This document shows positions 50,559-58,079 of a stretch of DNA of 64,000 bases, piece by piece. The position numbers and the translations under genes were made by a program. A model generated the notes under the pieces. The model was not told where the DNA came from. It worked only from the letters and a program-made list of their open reading frames with translations, and made no database searches. This stretch comes from CAVUDO01 sp963740255 (GTDB lineage Bacteria > Actinomycetota > Actinomycetes > Mycobacteriales > Cryptosporangiaceae): positions 434,001 to 498,000 of the forward strand of contig CAVUDO010000006.1 in the NCBI GenBank assembly GCA_963740255.1, in the 5' to 3' direction. How positions within the stretch are numbered: position 1 is the first letter of the stretch; the number at the start of each line of letters is the position of its first letter.

Positions 50559-51146
50559 ATGGCCGCCGTCACAGACCTCCCGACGTTCCTCCTCCCGATG
50601 CTGGAGACGATGGCGTTCGCCAGGCGCGCTGGTGAGTGGGAGCTCGAGCTGTCCGACGAGGCGGCCGCGCGCCGCGACCTCGCCGAACTGCTGAGCCAGT
50701 TCACTGCGGCGTTCGACTGGTCACGGCTCGAACTCGTTGAGATCGGAGCGGACGGGGGGCCCCGGCGTTGGAGTGCCAAAGACGGCCGGCTCGGCGGGTG
50801 GCTCCCCATCGCACCGACCGGCGCCGCCGCCTACGGGTTCGAGGCGACCGCGAGCCTGCTGCTGGACTGGCGCGACCCGTCGGGAGCGCAAGGATGCTCG
50901 TGGGTGCCCAACAGCGCGGGACTCCAGTTCGACCGCGCGGCGGGCATCTTCACGCTGACTGTCTGGTCCAGAAGTCTTCACCGACCTCCTGACCAGCTCG
51001 ATCGCTACCACTGGCTGACACCGCCCCGAGGGGCCGCACAGCGGCGCGGTACGTCGAGATCGCTTCGGGTCAGGTCAACACGGCGGGTCAGGTCAACACG
51101 GTGGGTCAGGTCAGGTGACCGCGTCCAGGTAGCCGGCGCTGTGTGA
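50559..51146 (+). CDS. Hypothetical small protein, 3' end uncertain
   Basis: Starts at ATG 50559 (MAAVTDLPTFLLPML); no strong ribosome-binding site. Good codon use through about 50970 (VEIGADGGPRRW, TASLLLDWRDP, FDRAAGIFTLTVW). The final 55 codons become Arg/Ser-rich and run through a short tandem repeat, so they are unlikely to be native. From about 50970 another frame reads PEVFTDLLTSSIATTG and stops at 51016-51018, a natural-looking end, so a one-base deletion is suspected. Family unknown. It follows the giant toxin gene by 213 bases on the same strand, so an immunity or accessory role is possible but unproven. Confidence 0.45.
   Translation: MAAVTDLPTFLLPMLETMAFARRAGEWELELSDEAAARRDLAELLSQFTAAFDWSRLELVEIGADGGPRRWSAKDGRLGGWLPIAPTGAAAYGFEATASLLLDWRDPSGAQGCSWVPNSAGLQFDRAAGIFTLTVWSRSLHRPPDQLDRYHWLTPPRGAAQRRGTSRSLRVRSTRRVRSTRWVRSGDRVQVAGAV
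51067..51120. repeat. Short tandem direct repeat (18-base unit)
   Basis: GGGTCAGGTCAACACGG occurs at 51067 and 51085, with a third, partial unit from 51103. It lies at the convergent end of two genes and overlaps the stop of the minus-strand gene. Confidence 0.7.
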
Positions 51147-51740
51147 GACCAGCGTGCGCAGGGCGGGGATCGAGCGGTCCAGGAGTTCGACGGGATCGGT
51201 GTGCGCCGGGTCGGTCTCGCCGATTTCCTTGGCGACGCGTGCGAAGAGTTCGCAGGCCTCCCACAGGTTCTCGCACGACTGTCCGAACTGCCACAGCTCG
51301 GAGCCGGTGCGCGACAGCACGACCAGGGGTGCGTAGCCGGCCATCCCGACCCGGTAGCCGAGCAGGTCGTCGGGGCTGTTGCCCAGGCCGACCAGCAGCG
51401 GTTCGATCCGGTGGGTGCGGGCGAACTCGGTGGCCTGCTCGGTGCCGGGGGCGACCTCCACGAGCAGACCGCGGGTCAGCAGGCCCTCCACAGTCGTCGT
51501 GCTGTCGGCCACGCCGCCGTTGGCCGCTTCAGCCTCCACGTCGCGGCGTGTCCACGGCTCGGTGCCGGGCCGGTCCGGCAGGCCGTGCGCGAGTGCCCAG
51601 ACCCGGAACTCCGCCTCGTCCCAGAGCTTCTGACTGCTCACGCCGACCCGGACGTGGTGGTAGCGCAATGGCTGCTCCACGTCGGGGAAGAACGGGCCGC
51701 CGTAGTGGCCCACCGGGAAGATCCAGGCTTCAGTGCTCAT
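51111..51740 (-). CDS. Tandem paralogue D of an unknown ~210-residue family
   Basis: A 209-residue protein beginning MSTEAWIFPVGHYGG. Shared family pattern: an N-terminal FPVGHYxG, HHVRVG, FRVWALAHGL, a helix-turn-helix-like middle, VAPGTEQATEFA, LLVGLGN, and a C-terminal LWEACELF and YLDA. No signal peptide or membrane helix. Its ATG overlaps the stop of the upstream paralogue by 4 bases (ATGA), so it is translationally coupled. I do not recognise the family. The middle could be a winged helix, but no DNA-binding claim is made. Tandem paralogues next to a toxin gene often are immunity proteins, which is one option; chaperone is another. Confidence 0.7.
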   Translation of the reverse strand: MSTEAWIFPVGHYGGPFFPDVEQPLRYHHVRVGVSSQKLWDEAEFRVWALAHGLPDRPGTEPWTRRDVEAEAANGGVADSTTTVEGLLTRGLLVEVAPGTEQATEFARTHRIEPLLVGLGNSPDDLLGYRVGMAGYAPLVVLSRTGSELWQFGQSCENLWEACELFARVAKEIGETDPAHTDPVELLDRSIPALRTLVSHSAGYLDAVT

Positions 51741-52399
51741 CCTCGGCCCGCCGTCTTGTCCTGCCGGGGGGCGCCATGGCGCACGTCGAGATGGAGTGCC
51801 TGCACGCTGAGCAGCGGGTGCAGCATGACCAGGAAGGCGTCCAGCAGCAGCTCCGGGTCGATCTCGTCGGGAGCCGTGACTCCGACCTGCTTGGCCAGGC
51901 CCGCCGCGCCCTGACAGGCGTTCCAGAGGTGCTCGTCGACGACCGCCCACCGCCACAGGTCGTAGAGGGCGCCGGGTAGTTGGATCACCGGCCGTTCGAA
52001 CAGGCCGATCTGGTAGTTCCAGGGCTCCTCCGGGTTGTTGCCCAGCCCCAGTAGCTGGGGAACCATCCGGTACCGCTCGGCGAACTCAACCGCGTCCGGT
52101 GTGGTCCGGTGGACCTCCTCCACCAGCCCCCGTCGCCAGAGGCGTTCGATAACCGGCTCGGCCGCCGTGAAGCCCACGTCGCGGGCGGCCTGGGCGATCG
52201 CGGCCTCGGTCCAGTCGTCCTCGGCACGGTCGGCCATGCCGTGGCAGAGCCACCAGATGGCGAACTCGTCGTCGTCGAGTTGGAGCAGTTCGCTGCCGAG
52301 CCGCACCGTGACGTGGTGCTCGGTCGACCCGCTGCGGGTGTAGAGGGTGCCGAGCAGTCGGCCCACCGGGACGATGAGCGCGGACGACGGGGCGGTCAC
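51737..52399 (-). CDS. Tandem paralogue C of the ~210-residue family
   Basis: A 220-residue protein. The GTG start at 52399 is chosen because it forms a GTGA overlap with the upstream stop, and because the paralogues all begin within 10-15 residues of the (V/I)xPVG motif, here LIVPVGRLLG. The most divergent of the four: HHVTVRLG, FAIWWLCHGMAD and LLGLGNNPEEP are kept. The tail HGAPRQDKTAGRG is extra and probably exists only because the stop lies within the next gene's start. An earlier in-frame start would overlap paralogue B almost completely and is rejected. Confidence 0.7.
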   Translation of the reverse strand: MTAPSSALIVPVGRLLGTLYTRSGSTEHHVTVRLGSELLQLDDDEFAIWWLCHGMADRAEDDWTEAAIAQAARDVGFTAAEPVIERLWRRGLVEEVHRTTPDAVEFAERYRMVPQLLGLGNNPEEPWNYQIGLFERPVIQLPGALYDLWRWAVVDEHLWNACQGAAGLAKQVGVTAPDEIDPELLLDAFLVMLHPLLSVQALHLDVRHGAPRQDKTAGRG

Positions 52400-53064
52400 G
52401 CCGACGACCGGGACGTGGTGTGGGCGACGTCCAGATAGGCGGCGTTGTGCGCCACCAGCGTCCGCAGGGAGTCGAGGGCGAAGTCGAGGACCTGCTCGGG
52501 GTCGCCGTCGGCCGGACCGCTCTGCCCGTCCTCCGCCGCGACCTCCCGAGCCACCTCGGCCAGCGCCTCGCAGGCGGCCCACAGGCTCGGCCAGAGGTGG
52601 CCCCACTGCCACAGCTCGAACACCCGCGGCCGCACCTTGACGACGGGGGGCAGGCCGGGCACGCCGATGCCGTCCAACGGATCGTTCGGCACGTTGCCCA
52701 GCCCGACCAGCAGCGACTGCATCCGGTAGGCCTTCGCGAACTCGATCGCCTGGTCGGTGCCGGGCGTGACCTCCGCGACCACGCCGAGGTCGAGCAGCGC
52801 CTTGAGGATCATGTCGGCGTTCGGCATCTCCGCTTCCTTGGCGGCGGCGAGGATGGCGTGGCGGTCCCACGGGACGCTGCCGATCTGGGCAGGCAGGCCG
52901 TGCGCCAGGGCCCAGATGTTCAGGTGGTCCTCGTCGGGCAGCTTCGGAGTGTCCCACCCGACCCGCACGATGTAGTGCTTCGGCGGGGCGAGGCGCCCCG
53001 GATGGAAGGGACCCATGTAGTGCCCGACCGGGAACACGAGCGGTGCGCCGGAGTTGGTAGCCAT
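52396..53064 (-). CDS. Tandem paralogue B of the ~210-residue family; first gene of a coupled trio
   Basis: A 222-residue protein beginning MATNSGAPLVFPVGHYMG, closest to paralogue D (HYIVRVG, LNIWALAHGLP, VTPGTDQAIEFA, LLVGLGNVPNDP, LWAACEAL, AAYLDV). The ATG at 53064 has no Shine-Dalgarno sequence. A TAGGAT -10 hexamer (53078-53073 on this strand) ends 8 bases before it, so the transcript probably starts at the ATG (leaderless). It then drives paralogues C and D through GTGA and ATGA overlaps. Function unknown. Confidence 0.75.
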   Translation of the reverse strand: MATNSGAPLVFPVGHYMGPFHPGRLAPPKHYIVRVGWDTPKLPDEDHLNIWALAHGLPAQIGSVPWDRHAILAAAKEAEMPNADMILKALLDLGVVAEVTPGTDQAIEFAKAYRMQSLLVGLGNVPNDPLDGIGVPGLPPVVKVRPRVFELWQWGHLWPSLWAACEALAEVAREVAAEDGQSGPADGDPEQVLDFALDSLRTLVAHNAAYLDVAHTTSRSSA

Positions 53065-53148
53065 CGCGGGCGATCCTAGCGGGCCGCGGCCAGGCAGTTC
53101 AGACCTCCACCCGGCGTGCTGCCGGGAGGGATGCCGATGCCGGGCGCG

Positions 53149-53787
53149 TCAGGTCGCGAGGCGGGTGTCAAGGTAGACCGCGTTGGGGCCGAGTAGCGTG
53201 TGCAGGGTGGCCAGCAGCGCGTCGAGCAGGCGCAGCGGGTCGGTGGAGGTGGGATCGTCGATCTCGACCTGCCGGGCCGTCTCGGCCGCGCCGTGGCACG
53301 CCGTCCACAGGTCTGGGTCCATGTGCGCCCATTCGAAGAGGTCGTAGACCGCGCTGGTCATCTGGAGGATCGGTTGGCCGGCCAGTCCGACCGCGTAGAG
53401 GCGCGGCTCCTCGGCGGTGTTGCCCAGACCCAGCATCAACGGCACCATGCGGTGCCGCCGGGCGAAATCCACGGCGTCGTCGGTGCCCGGAGTGGTCGCC
53501 ACGATCAGGTGGTCGGCGACGAGGCCGTCAAGCACTCCCTCTGCGTCGGAGGCGCCCAGCCTGCGGGCCGCCTCCAGCACGCCCTGCCTGTCCCACGGCT
53601 TGCCGGCCGGCTGGCCCGGTGCGCTGTGCGCCAGGCCCCAGACGGCGAACTGCTCGTCGGACAGGCGGACCACGTCCGGGCCGACCCGCACCTGGTGGAA
53701 GTGCTCGTCGGCGGCCGACAGGCCGTAGTAGGAGCCGACGCAGTGACCGATCGGCAACAGGAGCGCGGTGTCGTCGTGGGTGGCCAT
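53149..53787 (-). CDS. Tandem paralogue A of the ~210-residue family, own promoter
   Basis: A 212-residue protein starting MATHDDTALLLPIGHCVG, with HQVRVG, FAVWGLAHSA, TPGTDDAVDFA, LMLGLGNTAEEP, LWTACHGAAETA and AVYLDTR. It is separated from the trio by 84 bases. TACGAT (53800-53795 on this strand) lies 7 bases before the ATG, again the spacing of a leaderless start. All four copies keep the GLGN and LW.AC signatures, pointing to shared structure and recent tandem expansion. Confidence 0.75.
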   Translation of the reverse strand: MATHDDTALLLPIGHCVGSYYGLSAADEHFHQVRVGPDVVRLSDEQFAVWGLAHSAPGQPAGKPWDRQGVLEAARRLGASDAEGVLDGLVADHLIVATTPGTDDAVDFARRHRMVPLMLGLGNTAEEPRLYAVGLAGQPILQMTSAVYDLFEWAHMDPDLWTACHGAAETARQVEIDDPTSTDPLRLLDALLATLHTLLGPNAVYLDTRLAT

Positions 53788-53903
53788 CGTCGGGATCGTA
53801 GCGAGCCGGACGCCGCCACACGTCTCCTGGGTGTGGTCTGGTACCCGTGGCTCGGTACCCTCAGTCGGGCAGGGGCGGGACGGGTGAAGACAGGAGTCGC
53901 CAG
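53788..53903. promoter_or_regulatory. Divergent promoter region between paralogue A and the first deaminase gene
   Basis: Minus strand: TACGAT at 53795-53800, 7 bases from the ATG. Plus strand: TACCCT at 53856-53861 is the best -10 candidate, giving a leader of about 35 bases with AGGAG at 53892-53896. No clear -35 on either side. Confidence 0.4.
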
Positions 53904-54638
53904 GTGATCACCTCCGAGGAGGCCGAGCAGCTCGCCACGCAGTGGGTGGTGATGCGAGGGCCTTCCTTCACGGCTCGGTTGGACGAGTTCGATCTCGGGT
54001 GGGTGGTGACCGCCGTCCCGGGGCCGGGCGAGAGGGTTCCCATCGGTGAGGGCCGCGGTGTCCTCGACCGGCGTACGGGTGAGATCTCGGTCTGGCCCTC
54101 ACTGCCCGTTGCCAACGTCATCGGGCTCTACCGGGAGAACCACGCCAAGCCGCCGCCCCCGCGCGCCTGGGACACTCTCCAGCAGGCGCGGCGCGATCTT
54201 CGTCGGGCGTCCTACCCGGCCACCGTCAGCTACCTGACCGTCTCCGAGCGGGTGTGGACGGCGCGCAGCGCGAAGGGCGACGGCGAACTGGCCCACCACC
54301 CGATCGTGGAGGCGTTCTACAACGTGATGCCGGTGAAGTACCGCGACCGGGGCTGCGAGCGTGCCTCGGAGGCGGTCGCGATCTCCGACGCGTTGCTGGC
54401 CGAGGATGCCGGCCGGCTCGCCGCGGGGCGGCCGCCGCTGGCGGCCGCCGAGGCCCGCGACGAGTACTTCCACGGTGCCGACCTGGTCACCTACCGGGTC
54501 CGGGAGGCTGGCGACCCGGCGGCCGACCGGCCCTGTCCGGCGTCGATGTCGAGCATGCTGTTGCTGGGGTACCTGGGATTCACGCTGTCCGGCGTCGACC
54601 CGGCGTCGACCGCGGCGAGCGAGGGGAGCCAGTCGTGA
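53904..54638 (+). CDS. YwqJ-like deaminase-fold toxin with N-terminal Imm35/YrhB-like region; zinc site degenerate
   Basis: A 244-residue protein. The GTG at 53904 is chosen for its AGGAG 7 bases upstream; an earlier in-frame start lacks one. Residues 1-80 (EEAEQLATQWV, FDLGWVV, GVLDRRTGEISVWPSL) resemble the YrhB/Imm35 domain that often precedes these proteins. Residues 125-235 match the second deaminase at 57690 (ISDALLAED, PCPASMSSML). In that sister the zinc ligands are CAE and PCxxC; here they read ASE and PCPAS, so two of three ligand Cys are missing. Deamination is therefore doubtful. The stop overlaps the SUKH-3 start by 4 bases (GTGA), indicating a coupled toxin/immunity-type pair. 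A storage, decoy or regulatory role is possible. Confidence 0.65.
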   Translation: MITSEEAEQLATQWVVMRGPSFTARLDEFDLGWVVTAVPGPGERVPIGEGRGVLDRRTGEISVWPSLPVANVIGLYRENHAKPPPPRAWDTLQQARRDLRRASYPATVSYLTVSERVWTARSAKGDGELAHHPIVEAFYNVMPVKYRDRGCERASEAVAISDALLAEDAGRLAAGRPPLAAAEARDEYFHGADLVTYRVREAGDPAADRPCPASMSSMLLLGYLGFTLSGVDPASTAASEGSQS

Positions 54639-55120
54639 CGGCCCAGCTGACGCCCGAGGTCGAAGAGGTGCTCCGGTCGAGCGGATGGAGGCCTGGCCGC
54701 AAGCGCACCCGGTCGGCGGAGAAGACCGTCGAGGAGATCTGCGCCGCGGAGGGTACGGACGGCGCCCGGCACGAGCCGCTGCCCGCCGCGCTGGCCGTCC
54801 TGGAGAAGTTCGGCGGGTTGCTCGTCCGGCAGGACGGCGCCGGCACTGCGCTGCGCCGGCGGCCGTTCGCGATCGACCCCACGATGGCGGCCGCCACCGC
54901 CGGGACCCTGGCCGACTTCGGTCGGGTGCTGGGGGCGCGGCTGTTCCCGCTGGGCACGGAGGGCGACGACGAAGCCCTGCTGGCCGTCGACGAGAACGGG
55001 CGGATCTTCGCCCTCGACCCGGCTGGGGAGTGGTTCCTCGGGGAGACCATCGAGGACGCGTTCACGACACTGGTCACCGGTGCCGCGCCGCCGCGGGTGC
55101 GGGACGACGGGAGCTGGTGA
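54635..55120 (+). CDS. SUKH-3 family immunity protein
   Basis: A 161-residue protein from a GTG overlapping the previous stop (GTGA), with GAGGGGAG just upstream. Features of the SUKH-3 family: VLRSSGWRPGR near the N-terminus, an LxxFGGLL strand (EKFGGLLV), LFPLGTEGDDEALLAVDENGRIF and a closing EWFLGETIEDAF helix. SUKH proteins bind and neutralise co-encoded nuclease or deaminase toxins in the cytoplasm. Its natural partner is the adjacent deaminase-fold protein, although that one seems to have lost its zinc site. Clear sister of 58080-58568. Confidence 0.8.
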   Translation: MTAQLTPEVEEVLRSSGWRPGRKRTRSAEKTVEEICAAEGTDGARHEPLPAALAVLEKFGGLLVRQDGAGTALRRRPFAIDPTMAAATAGTLADFGRVLGARLFPLGTEGDDEALLAVDENGRIFALDPAGEWFLGETIEDAFTTLVTGAAPPRVRDDGSW

Positions 55121-55205
55121 GCCGCTCCCGGCCCTGGCCTGCCGCCCCTGGCGCAACGGGGTGGCGCACGTGTCGGCCTTTCCGCGTTTCGCTAGAGTTC
55201 TGAGC

Positions 55206-55763
55206 ATGCCGCTGCCGCTCGCCCGCACCAGCACCGAGGCCCACCTCTACATCGACCTGCACCCCTGTGAGTGTGGGGAGGTGAAGTTCAGCCGCGAGAG
55301 CGCGGTGATCGAGGCCGGCGACGACCTCGCGAGCCGCTACTCGGGCACCTGCCCGAACTGCGGCACGCACCGGGAGTTCGTGTTCCGCATCCCGCAGGAG
55401 ATTCTCTTCCCCCGGCCCGGTGTCGTCTCCTACGGCGACGACACGCCCTCGGAGCTTCTCGACCCGGGGGAGTGGCTGTGGGTGGCCGACCGGTACGCGA
55501 GTGCCTCGCCGTGGGACACCGCGTCGCTCGACGACGAGGCCCGCCGACGGGCCCGGCACCAGGTGGCGTCGGCCGCGGCGGCGATGGACGAGGTGATCAA
55601 GTTCGTCCCGGCCGACGCGGAGTCCGTTCCGGACGACAGGTTCCGCAGCGAGCACGGCCGGGCGGTGTACTCCGAGGAGCCCGGACGCTTCTACCGCGAC
55701 CGGCTCGAGGTCGTCCGTGACACCTACCGCGGCATCGTGGCCGAACTCGACGCGCAAGGCTGA
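55206..55763 (+). CDS. Hypothetical protein with CxC...CxxC zinc-ribbon-like motif
   Basis: A 185-residue protein from ATG 55206. Cys21/Cys23 (CECGEVKF) and Cys49/Cys52 (GTCPNCGTH) could hold one zinc; the rest has FVFRIPQEILFP, LLDPGEWLWVADRY and a helical C-terminus. No ribosome-binding site precedes the ATG, but TAGAGT (55193-55198) lies 7 bases upstream, so a leaderless transcript is likely and the gene is separate from the deaminase/SUKH pair 85 bases before it. I do not recognise a named family. Its place in the toxin neighbourhood suggests an accessory or immunity role, unproven. Confidence 0.7.
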   Translation: MPLPLARTSTEAHLYIDLHPCECGEVKFSRESAVIEAGDDLASRYSGTCPNCGTHREFVFRIPQEILFPRPGVVSYGDDTPSELLDPGEWLWVADRYASASPWDTASLDDEARRRARHQVASAAAAMDEVIKFVPADAESVPDDRFRSEHGRAVYSEEPGRFYRDRLEVVRDTYRGIVAELDAQG

Positions 55764-55809
55764 CAACCCTCGCCGGCTGGGCGCGCACGCCCACAGGGGT
55801 GAGAAGGTG

Positions 55810-55831
55810 CCCCCCGGAGGTTGGTGGGGGG
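55810..55831. terminator. GC hairpin between convergent genes
   Basis: CCCCCC (55810-55815) pairs with GGGGGG (55826-55831) across a 10-base loop. A second stem, CCGCCG/CGGCGG with loop TCTCAG, follows at 55843-55860. No T-tract. Position between two convergent stops fits a bidirectional terminator. Confidence 0.4.
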
Positions 55832-55850
55832 TCCCCGGGCCCCCGCCGTC

Positions 55851-57521
55851 TCAGCGGCGGCCCAGTGCCGCCTGGACGTCCTGCAGCGTGAGCATGCGCA
55901 ACTGGTCGAGGTCCGGCATCTTGCCCAGCGTGCGCAGGCGTTGCGACTGCGACTTGCGCATGGCCTCGAACAGCTTCCGGGCGTCACGCGCGTTGCCGAA
56001 GTTCTCCTCCCGCTCCACCGTGGCGAAGTGCTCGAGCAGCGCCGGCTCGGCCTCCGGAGCCAGCGTGTAGTCGCCGGCAGTCACCATCCTGCTCACGATC
56101 AGCGAGAGCTCGTCGGCCGCGTAGTTCTCGAACACGATCGTCTTGACGAACCGTGACGCGAGGCCGGGGTTGGCGTCGAGGAACTCCTGCATCTCGGTGG
56201 TGTAGCCGGCGGCGATCACGGCGATGTCGTTGCGGTGGTCCTCCATCATCTTGACGATGGTGTCGACGGCCTCCTGGCCGAAGTCGCCACCCGCCGCGGC
56301 CTTGCGGGTCAGTGCGTACGCCTCGTCGAGGAACAGCACGCCGCCGCGGCACTCGTCGAACACCGAGGCCGTCTTCTCGGCGGTGTGGCCGATGTACTGC
56401 CCGACCAGGTCGCGCCGGGACACCTCCTTGAACGGTCCCCCGGGCAGCACGCCGAGGGCGGCGAGGAGCTGTCCGTAGATCCGGCCGACCGTGGTCTTAC
56501 CGGTGCCGGGCGCGCCGGCGAAGATCAGGTGGTGGCTCATCCCGCCGACGTTCAGGCCGGCGGTGCGCCGCCACTCGTTCACCTGGATCTCGTCGATCAT
56601 GGCCTTGACCTCGGCCTTCACGCTGCCCAGGCCGACCATCGCGTCGAGATCGCTGAGCAGCTTCTCGACCCGTTCGGCGTCGCCCTTGACCTCGTCGGCC
56701 GCGCCGATGCCGGCGGCGGCCGCGGCGGCCGCCTTGGTCACCGTGACAGCGGCACCGGGGTCGATGTCCAGGTCGGGCTGCGCCGTGTTCTCGATCTTGC
56801 AGCTGTCCACCTCGCCGCTGGTGCCCGGGCCGAACGAGATCCCGACGCCCTGGGTGTCGTGGACGTAACACCGCCGCAGCACCGGTGCGCTGTTCTGGGC
56901 CACGGCGATGCCCTCGTCGCCGGTCTCGGAGATGTCGCAGCCCTCGAGGATGGGCTTGCCGGACTGGTAGATGTACACGCCGCGGTGCCCACAGCTCACG
57001 ATCGTGCAGTTGCGCAGCGTCGGATCGGCACCGAGCCGGACGACGATCCCGTCGTCCACGCTGTCCCTGACGACGGTGGTGTCGATCGTGCCGGTGGCGT
57101 CCTCGATCACGATGCCCTGCTGCGCGCCGGTGATCGTGCAGTCGCTGATGGCGAATCCGGCTCCGTCGGCGAGACGGACGCCCGCGCCGAAACCGGCGCT
57201 GATCGTGCAGTGCTCCATGGTCAGCTCACCGCCCTCGACCAGGACGGCCGGCGCGTCGGCGGCCCGGATCGTGATGCCCCGCAAGGTGACGTCGCCGTCC
57301 CGGCTCGCCAGCGTCGGCGCGTAGCGGTTCCCGCCGGTGACCAGCACCTCGCCGCCGTCGGCGGCCGCGATCGTGACGACGAAACCGGTCAGTTCGAGTG
57401 ACTCGATGTACGCGCCGGGAGCGACGATGACGACCGAGCCCCTCGGCGCGACAGCGAGCGCGTCGCCGATCGTCGGGTACGCGCCATGTCGCTCCGGCGA
57501 CACCTGAAGAGTGCGGCTCAT
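55851..57521 (-). CDS. Beta-helix / AAA+ ATPase (EccA/CbbX-like, type VII secretion associated)
   Basis: A 556-residue protein. The ATG at 57521 fits MSRTLQVSPE followed by the beta-helix; an upstream ATG at 57551 lies only 3 bases from a TAAGGT -10 (57560-57555) and would fall before the transcript start. Residues 10-260 are right-handed parallel beta-helix repeats (NosD-like), rich in GV, NCTI and GIVI rungs. Residues 270-556 are an AAA+ module: GLGSVKAEV, Walker A GAPGTGKTT (336-344), Walker B GVLFLDEA (394-401), sensor VIAAGYT, Arg finger in GLASRF, C-terminal lid. This resembles EccA of type VII secretion, where such ATPases act on substrate-chaperone complexes in the cytoplasm; EccA normally has a TPR-like N-domain instead of a beta-helix. 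Role in handling the local effectors is inferred. Confidence 0.85.
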   Translation of the reverse strand: MSRTLQVSPERHGAYPTIGDALAVAPRGSVVIVAPGAYIESLELTGFVVTIAAADGGEVLVTGGNRYAPTLASRDGDVTLRGITIRAADAPAVLVEGGELTMEHCTISAGFGAGVRLADGAGFAISDCTITGAQQGIVIEDATGTIDTTVVRDSVDDGIVVRLGADPTLRNCTIVSCGHRGVYIYQSGKPILEGCDISETGDEGIAVAQNSAPVLRRCYVHDTQGVGISFGPGTSGEVDSCKIENTAQPDLDIDPGAAVTVTKAAAAAAAGIGAADEVKGDAERVEKLLSDLDAMVGLGSVKAEVKAMIDEIQVNEWRRTAGLNVGGMSHHLIFAGAPGTGKTTVGRIYGQLLAALGVLPGGPFKEVSRRDLVGQYIGHTAEKTASVFDECRGGVLFLDEAYALTRKAAAGGDFGQEAVDTIVKMMEDHRNDIAVIAAGYTTEMQEFLDANPGLASRFVKTIVFENYAADELSLIVSRMVTAGDYTLAPEAEPALLEHFATVEREENFGNARDARKLFEAMRKSQSQRLRTLGKMPDLDQLRMLTLQDVQAALGRR

Positions 57522-57675
57522 CGCTCCGAGAAGGGGTTGGTGGTGTGGCATTCGACCTTACCGCAGGCGGTCAGACGGCCCGGGCGATCAGGCGCGCTCC
57601 CATGCTTCCCAACGGAGCCGGCCCGACGCCCGGCAGGAGCGGCCGGTCGGTCGACCGCGGACCGCGGTCTGCCGG

Positions 57676-57681
57676 TAGGGT
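57676..57681 (+). promoter_or_regulatory. -10 element (TAGGGT) of a leaderless promoter
   Basis: TAGGGT lies 8 bases before the GTG at 57690, the spacing at which transcription would begin on the start codon. No Shine-Dalgarno sequence is present there. Confidence 0.5.
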
Positions 57682-57689
57682 CGTCTTCC

Positions 57690-58079
57690 GTGACAGCGAG
57701 CGCCCGTCCCCTGCCGATGACCGCTGCGGCGCTGCTGGCGGGCAATCAGATCCTCACCCACACCTCGGTCCGAGGTGACGTGCCGCCACGCCTGCACCCG
57801 GTGCTGCGGGAGTTCTTCGACAACCTGCCGGCCGAGCATCGCGAGCGCTACGCCGGCCGGTGCGCCGAGGCGATCCTCGTCTCCGACCGCCTCTATGCCG
57901 CGGACGAGACCACCGGTACCGCGGTCACTGCGCCGCAGGCACGGCAGGCGGTCTGGGGCTCCCGGCTCCGGGTGACACGCATCCGCGAGCTGGGCGATCC
58001 GACCCACGGCGAGGTCCAGGCGCCGTGCCGGTCGTGCGCCGCGATGCTGGAGTGGTTCGGCGTCGAGGAGGTGAGCTGA
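57690..58079 (+). CDS. YwqJ-like deaminase-fold toxin, zinc site intact
   Basis: A 129-residue protein. The GTG at 57690 is chosen because of the leaderless -10 just upstream; ATG 57717 (MTAAALLAGNQ) is the alternative and removes only 9 residues. Deaminase landmarks: THTSVRG strand, GRCAEAILVSDRL with zinc ligand Cys58 and catalytic Glu60, and APCRSCAAML with Cys113 and Cys116. So the zinc-dependent nucleic-acid-deaminase core is complete, unlike the sister at 53904. Followed immediately by its SUKH-3 partner. It has no N-terminal secretion or trafficking domain, so it may act as an orphan toxin cassette or an intracellular effector. Confidence 0.75.
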   Translation: MTASARPLPMTAAALLAGNQILTHTSVRGDVPPRLHPVLREFFDNLPAEHRERYAGRCAEAILVSDRLYAADETTGTAVTAPQARQAVWGSRLRVTRIRELGDPTHGEVQAPCRSCAAMLEWFGVEEVS

